DNA from: Mytilus galloprovincialis | Lineage: Eukaryota > Mollusca > Bivalvia > Mytilida > Mytilidae | Assembly (NCBI RefSeq): GCF_965363235.1 | Contig: NC_134843.1 | Location: forward strand, 92,413,795 to 92,477,794 | Direction: 5' to 3' | DNA: 64,000 bases | Shown: in pieces, positions 52,101-63,837 of the stretch | How the letters are laid out: each line of letters begins with the position of its first letter | Position numbering within the stretch: the stretch's first letter is position 1 | Translations under genes and position numbers: made by a program | The notes under the pieces: model-generated | Told to the model about the DNA's origin: nothing | Seen by the model: only the letters and a program-made list of their open reading frames with translations | Database searches by the model: none

Positions 52101-55100
52101 GTAAGATCTACAAATAAGTCAACGTGACCTAAATGGTCAATTGACCCCTTAAGGAGTTATTGCCCTTTATAGTCAATTTTTAACAATTTTCATTAATTTG
52201 GTAAATTTATGTAAATTTTTACCAAATATTTTTCTCTGTTACTAATGGGCAAAGTTCATTATAGATATAATTGTAAGAAGCAAGAGCGTTCAGTAAAGTA
52301 AGAACTTCAAACACATCACCAACACCAAAATACAATTTTGTCATGAATCCATTTGTGTCCTTTGTTTAATATGCACATAATTATGTTGGTTTTATTAGAA
52401 AAAACTGTGACATACTAAAAAAAAATTACGAAATCCATAACTATCGTTATGTTTGTATATATTATTCCCTTTGAAATTTTATCCATGCTTTGAAATCAAC
52501 TGTCTGTTTACTTCTATGGGAAAAAACTTAAATAAAAAGTTGAATAAGACTCACAGTCATTCATTTTCGTTATTTCTGAAACATGTCGGATTCTCTGGGG
52601 ATGCTTTTCCTGACTATATTTCTATGGGGGGGTCTGCACAGAAGAATGTGAAATAAAATTGCCATTTCACGAAGAACGAATAATTAAAAATGTCTTGCAC
52701 ATTGATCTTTTAACCTATTTCATGAAACACTGTGGATAGTGAAATTTTTTCACAGCTGCATGTGAAATAAAAATGGCAAAACAAGTTGCACAAAAATAAC
52801 CCTTTACATCCCTCTTCTATTAATAATCCCCAGACTGGAGTTTCGGTATTGTTTTAACCATATTACACAAGTGAGTTTACCTAAATTTTATATAATTCTC
52901 CGTTCTAGTTGTGCTTTATATGTAACCTTCTATTTTAAAAACAACAAAGACAATAGAAAAAAATGATGTTTAATAAGAAATAAAATTCGAAAACTAATTG
53001 CAGAATTTAGTAGTCTAGAAAAAGATTTTTTTAAATCTCCACCTAAGTGAAGTATAAAAATAAGTACAGTAGTCGATGAAAATGTCATTAGTAATAGCTC
53101 TACTCTTCTTTTGACAATCTGTTATCATATTAAATTATATATATTTTACAGTTGGAAGTCCAGATTATTATAACAGGTACAAACAGACACCTAGACAAAG
53201 GTATTCACACCTACCAACAGTACCTAGATCACTTGTTTCAGGTAAGTTGACCAAGTCATCTGTAAAATGTCAAATCTTTTTATTGCCACAATATTCATAT
53301 TAACCAACAACACTAAGATCACATGTTCCAGGTATTTTAACACAGAGTCTGTATTTACTGTCAAATTTTGGATCTTTTGGTTAACTTGAGTTGGCAAACG
53401 GTATTCACAGCTACATATAATACCTGAATGGCTTGTTCAATTCACCACTCATAAGTACTGAAAATTCAGATGTTAACAATAAAATCTTGGATATTCGATT
53501 GAACAGTACATGCATAACATTTCATTGTTTAGCTTTTGGTCCTTTTTGGTTACAGATATCTTAGCAACAAGCATCCTGAAGAGACATACATTTATTGTTA
53601 AAATCAGGTGCAGTAATTGTTTACAAAAAATGTAAATAAAAAGTTTAATTTTATTCTTATCTGACTATGTTTATTTCATACACTAGTCATATATTATATA
53701 TATAGTATAGATTACCTGATCACACAATAAGATCAACCTGTCCATAATCTGATATTTTTTACTATAGACCCAGCCACCACCAGATCCAGTGGCACAGTTT
53801 GCTAAAGGATACGAGGACTACTTACAGAGCCCATTGCAGGTACGCAATCATTGTAATACACAACATTATTCTATAAATAGATGATCACTTTTATGAGCTA
53901 TGGTAACTGTATTTTCAATTTAATCTGAATAGCAAGGTTTCTTACAATACAAGATTAATGATCTCTTTCACTACTATTATGATGCACAAATTATTCTTAT
54001 TAACAAGTTATATTGCCAAGCATACAATAATCAATGACTAGTACTTGTGCTTCAGGTTAACCTCTCAAAGACATCTACATGAAAATCGAAATTATTTATG
54101 AAAGGAAGTCTGAAAAGTTGTGTTTTATTTTGGCATGAATAAGAAAAATATATTGCTAGCAATTATGGTTGCACTTGTTGATCTAAGACCTAAATATTAA
54201 AGCATTGTATTTTCACTATTATTTTACTTCCAATTTTAGCCACTGATGGACAACTTAGAATCACAGACCTATGAGATATTTGAAAAGGATCCTGTCAAAT
54301 ATTCACAATATCAGAAGGTAATATACTTTTTATTGAACTGCAGTAAGACATGTAACATTTTGTTTTTAATTATGTCTGCTGTCAATTACAATGTTGACAG
54401 TCAGTGTCATTAGTCAAAATATTTAGTGATGGCAGTCAACGTTTGGTGGATATTTGAAATATTTATTTTGAAAATTTTTACTATTATTGCATTTGAATAA
54501 GATAAGATAAGATAAGAATTTAATAATCTAATCAAGAACCCATAAAGGGCATCATTTTACAACAATATTATGAACAATATGATTGGAAAAAAGCAAAACA
54601 GAAACCTAATACCATACTATAGAGTTGTGGACAGGATCAGAGCCTAACACAACATGTGTCTTCCATAACTATTACATCAAATCTCATAGTAATAAAATAA
54701 GAATGACAGGACTGTATTTGAAGATTGCCACAGTCAATTTTGGATTTGATTGTTGCAAGTACATGTTATACTTGTTCAGCTCAGCATCACCAATAAAACT
54801 GCATCTGCAATGGTCAAATCTGTAGTCAGTGGTGAACAACCACCAAACAGAGTGCTGTTATTTTAAAATAATTTAATTTTGGATGTAACACGTCTTCTGA
54901 TTGGCTGTGAGAATTTTTTTTATCAGCCCATAGACATAATTTTGTCATTTGACTGTGAAGTCATCACTGTTTTTTCATGATTTACTCCTTGAATATGGAA
55001 TCTTGAGGAATGTCTATTCGAAATAACATAAAAAATGTGGTGCACACTGTCAAATAACGCGCTACGTGTGTTATTCAGTGTGTACCACATTTTTTATGTT

Positions 55101-58100
55101 ATTTCTTCATAGACAGAAAAATTATTACAGTCATTCCTTAAATAGCTTGAAAAATGGCAAGCAAAAAAATGTTGTTGTAAATACTATTTTTTTTAATGAA
55201 AAAGAAATAATCAATCAAAAACTCATTGAAACTTATATGTCAAAAATGTGCATCAAGAAGTATATGGATAATATATCCTTGTAATGTTACATGCAAAAAT
55301 TTCCACTTCAAGATATAACATAGTTATTTATACTGCTTCATTATCTAATACCATTAATATAGAAAATATAATTTAGAACTTGAAAGCAATGTGGATATTT
55401 TCTTATTTTATGTTATGAAATAAGACTACAGAATCTTTAAACTTGTTTGACAAAATATTTACTTACAAATAGGCATTGATGTGAAGAATTTGATATTATT
55501 TTATAAACTAATTCCATTAAAGAAAATGAAGTGCAATTTTCCATGTTAGAAAAGGTAGATGTGTTTTTCTTCAGTTTGTTCACTTGTCATAGTCATTCTA
55601 ACAATATGTTATACTATTCTTTCATGATATCAAAACCTTAAGTAATGCCTAATGATAAACATTTCATTTCAGGCTGTGTATCATGCTTTGTTAGACAAAG
55701 TCAAACCAGAGGAAAGAGATACAAAAGAAATGTAAGTAGCAATCAAATCATTGTTGTATGAATTGTTTTATGTAAATTACCGTAGATACTCGCTTATAAG
55801 TCGGAAGTTTGGGAGTAAAATTCAGAATCCAGAGAGGGGTACCAACTTATAAGCGAGATCCAGCGACCAGAGGAAAAATCCAAGCTCGAGAAAAGTGGTC
55901 AGGAGTGAATTTCCTGGTCAAAACTACGTTGGTGATTGCCAAACCTACATAAATCCCTAAATTAAAAGTTTTTGTTGAAAATAAATGACTACAATACTGT
56001 CTTTGTGTTTTATTTGTTCTCTGTTAACATTTTTCTGTCAATTTGTTTTGAATTTCCGACTGTTTCCGGTTTGTGTATTGATTTTCATGGTCAAATGGTT
56101 TGTGCATAAACCCAAAAGAAAGAGCCAAGAACCAAAAATGAAAACGAGATAACAATGTACCAACTATTTAAAAGGATGTATTCAGCGGAGTTATTGTGTC
56201 ATTATTGTGATATCATGATATCAATTCAATACTTATAAATCATACAATAATCAAAAATAATTTTAAGATTCATTCCCAAGATCAAAATATTATTCATTAA
56301 AATGTCTCAGGTAAACTGTGAGTGAGTGACAAAGATTACAAAATTGATTGGCAAGCCAATATAATCCATTGATAACCCCTAATTAAGAGACAAAGAGTTG
56401 TATTCACTAAAGGTGTGAAAAACATCACTGATACCGGTAGGTGAATAGATGACACTAATGAGTTGGGAGTTATTTTAATATAAAGTTGATTAGCTTCACT
56501 TAATTTTTTTTAATCCTTTAATCATCACAATATAATGAGAATTATGAAGTGTACATGCTCCTTTAACACTGAGTTATGTGTTCTGTGAAAATATTGATCG
56601 ACTTAAAAAAATTTCAGGTTCATATTGGTTTATGTTCGCTTTTCTCAAACAATAGGTTGTTAGTCATACCCTACAAAATCATTGATGCATTACGTAAACA
56701 ACACATGGCTAATCTGTAATCAAACAGTGAACAAAACAACAGGAATAAATACATCTTTATTATTAAACAGCTATATAAATTATCATAATCAACATCAACT
56801 AAATTCAAACCAAACAAACATTCATGCAGAAAATGAATATAATTCCTGGATTTGCATTGGTTTTACCGGCGTTCAGTAACTGTCAGCTGCAAACAAAAAT
56901 GTCCAAATTTTGTCCGACTTATACGAGGGTCAAGACTAAATACTCAGAATTTGGAGCTGAAAAGGGCATCCGACTTATAGTCGGATCGACTTATTATCGA
57001 GTATCTACGGTATGGTTGATAATGGATTGATATTTCCTTCAATGCTGATACCTCAAATCAAGGCAGTTAGATGGCACCCGAAAGACAATCTGTCATCAAG
57101 TTGAGAGAATTTAAAATGTTACAAACTAAACACCAATTGAAGTGTTTTTCATAAAGACTTCCAATTAATATGTCAGATCAGATTATATACAGATTAGGGG
57201 CTGCTATAATTTTAGTATTAATGTAGAATTTGTTGTAAACATTAAAATTCTATTAACTGTATAAGTCTTCTGGGTTGAATTCTTACATATTGAGTTAGTA
57301 AAATACATAATAAGTACATCATGTGAAAGTTTATGCTAATCAATCTTTAAATTTATATAGTGTGTTAATGGTTGTTGGTGCTGGGCGTGGACCATTAGTC
57401 AGGGCATCTATAGCAGCTGCACAACAAGCAGGCAGGAAGGTGAAAAAGATCTATGCTGTGGAGAAAAATCCTAATGCTGTCATCACGTAAGTTAAATGAA
57501 GGAACAATAATATGGAAATTTATAGACGAAGAAAAACAATAACAATGCAGATCTTTGTTTTTTTGGTATTTTGATCATGTCTTCATTGAGATTGTCTTTA
57601 TGCACAATTGCCATAAAAAAAATCCTTTTAAATTATGTATTTTCATTTAGTCTGGTGTTCCTTTATTAATAAACTAATTTGAAATAGATAAATAAATAAT
57701 CAATTTATTCCTGAAATAGATGCTTCTTTTTAAATCTTCTGAATTACCCTGGACTTTTTGTTAATTTTACGTCTTGGTGAAAATTCTGCTATTTCCAATA
57801 CCTCCTATTTAAACTTATTTTCTGTGCCATTATGGACCGACACTTTTACCTAGTATTCTAATTATAGATTTTATTGGTTTGTTTTAAGGCTAGAGAACAT
57901 GAAAGATGAGATGTGGGGTGACCAAGTAGAAGTTATATCATGTGACATGAGGAAGTGGGAGGCGCCACAGAAAGCTGACATTCTAGTGAGTGAATTACTG
58001 GGATCATTTGCTGATAATGAACTGTCACCAGAATGTCTTGATGGAGCACAGAGATTCCTGAAGGAGGATGGGATCAGCATTCCGTGTGAATATACATCAT

Positions 58101-61100
58101 TCCTAGCGCCATTACAGTCAGAGAAACTACACAATGAAGTCAGGAACTGTAAAGATAAGGATAAACAACCTGATGTAAGTAGTTAAATATTTTGACAGTT
58201 GTTTAATCTATTGGTGCAGTTTTTCTACCATGTTGATAACTAGTTTCTTGGGATTTTACATCTGTTTTTTTACACATCCTGTATAATAATTGTATGCATT
58301 TATAGTTTAATTACTATGAAATTTATTACTGTGAAAGACCATCGAACAAATATGAAAAATACATCACACCCACCAAAAAAAAATTGATATCTTGAAAGTT
58401 AGAAAAAAAGGCCAGATTGAATGGTAAGAAGGCTCATCCAAAAGTCATCATATAAAATCTATAAATCCAAGACACTTTACCAGCTCAGAATAACATAATG
58501 TCTCAAACAGTAGTTAATGGTTACATTATATTTACTGAATTTTATAGGCAATGTTTTTGTTTTTTAAATGTGTAATGTAAGACTAAAGTAAAAAAAACCA
58601 TTTCTATATGTATAGTATTTTTCATTTAATATGTACAAAGTTTTTGTCTTAATTTTGATTCTTTAAACTTATTAGCATTATTTTGAGATGCCATATGTTG
58701 TCAGACTACACAATTGTCAGGTCCTAGATGAACCAAAGAAAGTTTTTGTCTTCAAACATCCAAACAAAGGTGAGTAAGAAAAGAAAAGAAATGCCAGTTA
58801 CAGATGATGAATTTTGTATCAATGATGGCTTTGTTGTTGAAATAGTTGGGCAAAATGTATACAAATCACTACTAGAATTAAAGATTCTGAAGGAATGACT
58901 GTAATATTTTTATGCCCCACCTACAATAGTAGAGGGGCATTATGTTTTCTGGTTTGTGCGTTTGTTCATTCGTTAGTCCTTCGAATTCTGTCTGTCCTTC
59001 CGTTCGTTCTTCCAGCTTCAGGTTAAAGTTTTTGGTCAAGGTAGTTTTTGATGAACTTGAAGTCCAATCAACTTGAAACTTGGTACACATTTGCCCTATG
59101 ATATGATCTTTCTAATTTTAATGCCAAATTAGTGTTTTGATCCCAATTTCACAGTTCACTGAACATAGAAAATGATAGTGCAAATTTCAGGTAAAAGTTT
59201 TTGGTCAAGGTAGTTTTTGATGAAGTGGAAGTCCAATCTACTTGAAACTTACTATACATGTTCTGTGATATGATCTTTCTAATTTAAATGCCAATTTCAC
59301 AGTCCACTAAAAACAGAAAATGATAGTGTACTATGGACACATTCTTGTTTCTGTCTATGAAGAAAAAACATCAAAAATGTGGTGCACACTGAATAAGACG
59401 TGTTATGCTAAAAATTTACTGGTTTTGAAATAACTAATTTAAGGGTTTCAAAATAGAAAGGGATGATTTTTTTTAAGTTGTTTTTTTCTCTTTGTTCTAT
59501 TTGGTTTCTTTCATTAATTTTAATATTTAGATGTTGATATTTGATACTAAGCCACGTACAATAGTACACCATGTGATTTTTAGTACATGCATATTTAAAA
59601 AATAGAATATTAATATGTAATCCAGCAATGCAGTCGTTTTCCCTCTGTTTGTTATTTTACTTATTCATACCAGGCGCGGATCCAGAGGGGGGGGTTCCGG
59701 GGGTTGGAACCCCCCCTTTTTTTGGGTCGATCAATGCATTTGAATGGGGAAATATAATCAGAACCCCCCCTTTGTCCTGGGTTAGGAACCCCCCCTTTTT
59801 AAAATGGCTGGATCCGCCCTGCATACATGATGCTAATATAAGTGTTTTTTTAGAAGTCGAGACTTATAAATAATATTGTAAGATTTCCTCAATAACTGAT
59901 TATATTTCAGATGAGGTGATAGACAACTCACGACACATCAGTTTAGACTTTGACATACAGAATGATGCATTACTACATGGCTTCTCTGGTTATTTTGAAA
60001 CTGTGCTGTATGGAGACATTAATCTCAGTAAGTCAAACATTTTAGGAAGAAAAACTCGCAAATATTTTGATGCCCACTAACTTTCATTTTTTAAATGTTT
60101 CCAGTAATCTGCATGACCAAACATTGGACAAGGTAAAATTGAATTCTAGACCTCTTTGGAACCTACATGAATTTCATGAGCAGCCAGTTGAATACATTAC
60201 TACAGAATTTTGCTTCCACAAATTGTTCCATGGTAACTATTAGATTGATCAATAGAAAACATTTTTATATGCAAGATAATCATGTAATTAATTACCTAGA
60301 TTCATGGTTTATGTTTTTTTTCATTATTCAACATACTGATTCAATTATTCCATATTAATTATTAATTACTACTTTTCAGGTATATTACCATCTACCCATT
60401 CACAAGGAATGTTCAGTTGGTTTCCAATATATTTTCCAATCAAGGTAAGAACAAAGTACATGAAAATGAGTTTGTGTGTACAGTTTAACATGAAGAGAAT
60501 ATAAAAAATAACATATGTGACAGAATTTTCAAAAAGAAAGTTTGAACTGAGACCTGTTGTTGTTTACATCCTTATGAATAATTGTGTCATCACACTACAT
60601 CTACTTATTTCTATAACAGAATAATTTAATTTTGGATGTAACACATCTTCTGATTGGCTGACGTTATTTTGTTATCAGCCCATAGACATTCGAGAAAACA
60701 TAAAAAATGTGGTGCACACTGTTGAATAACCCGATAGGCACGTTATTCAGTGTGCACCAAATTTTTTATGTTATTTCTTCATAGACATTCCTTAAATGTT
60801 AAACAAAGAAGTAAGACTATACAAAGTTTTGTAAGACAATTAAATGTATCATGAAAGTCATATAAGATGGAGATATCAAAAGGCTGACAATTCACACAGT
60901 TAATTATCTTGTACTTATCAACTGTACAATGTTTATAAGGGCTAATTTAGAAATTATGTAAAAATAATTTCTACTTTTGATTAAAAAGATATTTATTTTT
61001 TTAAATTACTAATTTTTCACTTCATTTTCTCTTTTTAGACTCCATTGTTTTTGAAGAAAGGTGATACAGTTTCAGTAGATATTTGGAGATGTGTCAGTGA

Positions 61101-61191
61101 GAAAAATGTCTGGTATGAATGGGCTATTACTAAACCTCAAATCCTACCAATTCACAATCCTAAAGGCAGATCATATACCATTGGTTTATAG
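40122..61191 (+). CDS. PRMT5: Protein arginine methyltransferase 5, 16 exons
   Basis: PRMT5 is the main type II methyltransferase, making symmetric dimethylarginine on histones and Sm proteins with its partner MEP50/WDR77. Exons: 40122-40204, 47225-47343, 47618-47703, 48011-48142, 48943-49046, 49471-49684, 53152-53241, 53768-53839, 54240-54317, 55673-55731, 57361-57486, 57889-58174, 58676-58769, 59911-60027, 60380-60444, 61039-61191. Phases agree throughout, giving 625 residues (human 637). Exon 1 encodes [13 protein letters not shown] (human GRDLNC). The N-terminal TIM-barrel region runs to about 275; the SAM site is GAGRGPLV (352-359). The double-E loop is [15 protein letters not shown] with Glu423 and Glu432. 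Phe314 in [15 protein letters not shown] matches human Phe327, which directs symmetric methylation. The C-terminal beta-barrel ends GRSYTIGL. The likely poly(A) signal is at 61752. All catalytic residues are present. Confidence 0.97.
42745..42945 (+). other. Unidentified exon-like frame, 66 codons to stop
   Basis: An open frame preceded by TAG (possible weak acceptor) reads [18 protein letters not shown], continues with an acidic/polar stretch ([17 protein letters not shown]) and ends with [16 protein letters not shown] followed by seven residues and TAA. Composition looks protein-like and is less AT-rich than its surroundings. A second copy of the [16 protein letters not shown] segment is encoded on the opposite strand at 43903-43951. 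I do not recognise the protein; it could be a captured or decayed gene fragment. Confidence 0.35.
43884..43979 (-). other. Unidentified exon-like frame, inverted relative of 42745-42945
   Basis: On the minus strand a frame reading [18 protein letters not shown] (continuing VKYMQLDV) ends shortly after, at TAA in 43894-43896. The segment 43903-43951 is identical, in reverse complement, to 42876-42924 (49 bp). Edges are approximate. Confidence 0.35.
44075..44100. repeat. (TTC)n microsatellite
   Basis: Seven consecutive CTT/TTC triplets. Confidence 0.9.
44379..44679 (+). other. Unidentified terminal-exon-like frame, 99 codons to stop
   Basis: A T-rich tract ending in CACCAG (44373-44378) makes a good acceptor, after which 99 codons stay open to TAA at 44677-44679. 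The product starts [17 protein letters not shown], then [15 protein letters not shown], and has a polar Ser/Thr/His-rich C-terminus. GC content is higher than in the flanks, as in the known exons here. It may be the last exon of a gene nested in PRMT5 intron 1 or a decayed gene fragment. No family recognised. Confidence 0.4.
45520..46521. mobile_element. 1002-bp PIF/Harbinger-like element, TAA duplication
   Basis: The ends are GGCCAGGATTTTTTAATTTG and, mirrored, GGCCACGGTTTTTTAATTTG, each followed inward by GGTTTACGGAT. TAA flanks at 45517-45519 and 46522-46524. GGCC-type ends with a 3-bp TAA duplication are characteristic of PIF/Harbinger. It carries short CCGACC iterations and no transposase. 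Confidence 0.8.
46618..46706. repeat. GCGAACGTG / GCGAAAGTG short tandem array
   Basis: About eight imperfect units of roughly 10-12 bp alternate GCGAACG and GCGAAAGTGAAAGGGG. It is unusually G-rich on the plus strand for this window. Confidence 0.8.
46700..47060 (-). other. Unidentified exon-like frames on the minus strand
   Basis: After a good acceptor-like TTTTTTTCTTAG near 46940, the minus strand stays open for about 80 codons, reading [17 protein letters not shown], then [17 protein letters not shown] and on to [15 protein letters not shown], before entering the GCGAACG array. Just upstream, 46981-47058 encodes [17 protein letters not shown] and ends at a possible donor. Composition is protein-like, but I recognise no family and the two segments do not join in one convincing frame. 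Confidence 0.3.
48529..48655. repeat. 127-bp hairpin with ~55-bp arms
   Basis: The left arm runs GTTACTGTGTTCAATTGTCC and continues through AATCGGGTCAATAAAATTCA; the right arm mirrors it to GACAATTGCACACTGTGTAAC. The loop is short and includes GGCTTCGCCTC. It is a foldback element in PRMT5 intron 4. Confidence 0.8.
49712..52330. repeat. AGCTCACCTGG repeat, second locus, five ~505-bp units
   Basis: The copy opens with a palindrome (AGCTCACCTGGCCC facing GGGCCAAGTGAGCT) and GTC-rich triplets, then units of about 495-510 bp start near 49795, 50290, 50705, 51205 and 51712. A second complete head (palindrome plus GTC triplets) sits inside at 50622-50690, so one copy has landed in, or been duplicated within, another. 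Four units carry a related 66-codon frame (49842, 50344 and 50754 plus-strand), decayed in later units. It lies in PRMT5 intron 6 and is related to 28128-31975. Confidence 0.85.
54868..55130. repeat. Dispersed element with GTGGTGCACACTG hairpin, copy 1
   Basis: The copy includes TTTTGGATGTAACACGTCTTC, TGATTGGCTG and, at 55021-55104, a hairpin with 30-bp arms (AACATAAAAAATGTGGTG and mirror). The same order is found at 60622-60795, and the hairpin arm alone occurs near 59365-59390. It lies in PRMT5 intron 9. Confidence 0.75.
55780..57010. mobile_element. 1231-bp inverted-repeat element, TA duplication
   Basis: The ends are CCGTAGATACTCGCTTATAA and, mirrored, CCGTAGATACTCGATAATAA, followed inward by GTCGG / GTCGA. 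TA flanks at 55778-55779 and 57011-57012. No transposase frame; the open frames at 56682 and 56824 look fortuitous. TA target and CCGTAGATAC ends suggest a Tc1/mariner-mobilised element. It lies in PRMT5 intron 10. Confidence 0.8.
58913..59355. repeat. Dispersed repeat (GGGGCATTATGTTTTCTGG family)
   Basis: The copy begins at a TATGCCCCAC / AGAGGGGCATTATG segment and contains GTTTTTGGTCAAGGTAG twice (about 59025 and 59195), so the body is partly duplicated. It is the reverse complement family of about 7720-7990. It lies in PRMT5 intron 13. Confidence 0.8.
59671..59820. mobile_element. ~153-bp CAGG...CCTG miniature element, 5-bp duplication
   Basis: The ends are CAGGCGCGGATCCAG and, mirrored, CAGGGCGGATCCAGCC. 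The flanking CATAC on each side looks like a 5-bp target duplication. The interior holds G- and C-runs and GATCAATGCATTTGAATGGG. Related pieces are at 20850-20965 and about 37833-37984. The CAG start and 5-bp duplication recall the 1067-bp hAT-like elements. Confidence 0.75.
60622..60795. repeat. Dispersed element with GTGGTGCACACTG hairpin, copy 2
   Basis: It has the same block order as 54868-55130 (TTTTGGATGTAACACATCTT, TGATTGGCTG, ATCAGCCCATAGACATT, then the ACATAAAAAATGTGGTGCAC hairpin). It lies in PRMT5 intron 15. Confidence 0.75.
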
Positions 61192-63405
61192 ACAGTTCTA
61201 CGCAATCCATACACAATCTGATTGAGACAATTGTACTTAATTTGACATTTTGTAAAATAGATCTGCTAAAAATATCAATGAACAAAGTTTTCCATTGTTT
61301 ACATGCATTGATTGTTTGATATATTTTTATTGTACCACTTGATTTAAAAAATTGTAATAATATTTATTTCTTGTACTAGATATAGGGAATATGTAATGAA
61401 ATACTTCGGATATGTTTTCAGATAGTTTACTATGTGATCTGGTTCAACCAAACTTTAATATTGTACAAATAATGCAAACATTTTATCATTTTTTTGTATA
61501 ATCGTTTACACTTGAGGTATCAATGGATTATATTGTTTATTTTATAATTATATTTGTCCGAGCTTCTTTTGAAATACCCTCTTGGATTAAGAAGGAACCA
61601 TTTGTAAGAAGGTACATTTAAGACCTGAAATCTGTGTCATTTTGCCTGTATATCAGCATATTTTTTGTTTGTTAATTTTTACATTACATTACAAATTGCA
61701 AATTGTTCAAATTTTGGTTTATTTACCTGTTATCACAAACAAGTGAAATGAAATAAAAAGAAAACATTTTTATATTAGTTTTTTGTTTTGTTTAATCAAC
61801 GAATACATATAACATATATATCACAACATTTGGAATATACTTTCAACATGTACCTTTTGGTTTTGGTCCTATTCCAGCTTTGAGCACACATCTGGGGTTG
61901 AGAATAATGTACATTTCAAAATGTTATTACAATATAAATAAAAGGAACAAATATACCACTGTATGGTAAGGTAAAATACTCATTTCAGATTCTCTGGGTA
62001 AACACAAGTATGTTAATTTCTCCAAAAAAGTTATTATAAGTAAATTGTGACCATTGAAACAAATTTCAATGGTCATAAATTATTTCAGTTGATAAATGTC
62101 ATACAATGACATACTTTTACATAGATTCATTCACAACTTGAATATTATAGACACAAATCAATATTTATCACAAAATATAGTTTAAAATTTGGTAACAATA
62201 TATATGGTATAGTAAAACTTGAACACACAGTTTCAGACAACAATAAATACACCCAGTTCACATGGAGTTTTATTCAGAAAATTGTGCTGTTAGTATACCA
62301 CTGAGTAATTATCAATTTACCCAAGTTAATGTATGCTGTGCTCAACATTATTTTTTTCCACTGAAAAAACAATGTTGAAGCCTGATGGTCAGTAGCCATA
62401 TTAGATAAGCATTCCATGACTGTGGATTTATTATTATTCGTTGGATACTAATTTTCGTGGATTTTCTGGGTCAAGGTCAACCACGAAATTTAATGTTCAA
62501 CAAATGACAAATTTTCTAAATGATTGTTTAAAGAATTTGGTAAAACCACGAAATTAAATGTCCACAAATATGCAAGTTTTCCATTGCCCACAAAAATAAA
62601 TGAATCCAGAGTGTGACAGTATTGGAAAGTGCAATGGTTTGTGGACTAGTAACATGCAAATTCTAACTTCAGCTGATGAAGGATGAAGAGCTAAATTTGT
62701 AATTATCAAAAGTCCATGTGAACTTTTTGTTCTAATATGTGCATTGATAATGCTTTATAAAGCACAACAATAATAAACAATTATAAATACTCCTGGGGGT
62801 ATAGATAACAAACAGGTCGGAACTAATCATTTTAACGAATGCCCTTTTAATCCCGGTAAAACAACAATTGATCAACACAAACATCTATTAGAGAATATAC
62901 AGCACCAAATTATACAGCAGTTAATATCTAAAAATAGAATTTTGACAAAATTTAGCAACTAACTTTGGCAGGTTGTAATATTGTGGTATACTTTTAATGA
63001 ATGGTATTCCATTAAAGTTTTGAACAAGTCCAATGAATATAAACTGCCAAAAGAAAAATTTAATTTCTCCATGAGTCCAAGAGTCATGACATAAATTTAG
63101 ACAGTTCATTTTGGAATGTTGAGAGTACTATTAATTTTAGGGGTTCTACTTTGAAACTGACAACTAAACTTGAAGAATATTTTTAATATAATACTTAAAC
63201 AAGTTTACATTAGTTCCATCAAAGTCGTTTCAAGTAACGACTTGTAGAGTTTACAATATTATAGTTACATGTTACATGGTATTAAGTAGAGGCTATTCAT
63301 GAGTACTATATGCTCATTCATTTTAAGTATAATGCCAGTTTTAATGGATGGAACAATTCTAGCAACATAAAATCTATTTACTAACATACAAATAATAAAT
63401 GACAT
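61192..63405. other. PRMT5 3' UTR and downstream intergenic DNA
   Basis: The probable PRMT5 poly(A) signal AATAAA is at 61752-61757, 560 bp past the stop. Beyond it lies AT-rich DNA with a miniature element at 62420-62611. I see no other gene up to 63405. Confidence 0.55.
62420..62611. mobile_element. ~192-bp miniature element, CTGTGGATT termini
   Basis: The left end is CTGTGGATTTATTATTATTC and the right end mirrors it (AAATGAATCCAGAG). Interior CCACGAAAT blocks match the element at 27841-28047. Its ends and TA flank are more decayed. Confidence 0.65.
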
Positions 63406-63553
63406 TCATCTTCCACAAAAATTTAGTCCCGTTTGTTGTACATGGTGATCATGCACTTTATGCTGTTCATTATAGCAAAGTAAGTTGTTATCTTGGTAAT
63501 GCAATAATTTAGCATGGTTCCTGGTTACACAGTTCTTCCCACTACACCACTTT
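63406..63553 (-). other. Candidate terminal exon of an unidentified minus-strand gene
   Basis: After an acceptor-like TTTTTTTAG (read on the minus strand, 63562-63554), 48 codons stay open to TGA at 63406-63408. The product starts KWCSGKNCVTRNHAKLL and is rich in His, Asn and Cys. The balanced composition suggests coding sequence. No family recognised. Confidence 0.35.
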
Positions 63554-63837
63554 CTAAAAAAATATAATTTTAGTTTTGATAATTAATAACTGAATTCCAA
63601 ACTTTGAAAGTCAAATTCATAAATAAAACACTTTAAAACGGTGTTATTTACCATGCCAGACGTTTAGTTAATACAAGTATTTAAAGTTTCCATAAAAGTT
63701 TATGAAATTCAATATCTATATTTAGTACCTACCAGTCTCAGCAATGTATTTCATCTATTGATTTTTAAATGAATCTTTCCTCCTACCTGCAGGAGTTATA
63801 CAATGAAGTGTCACCACTTAATTAACATACTACCACA

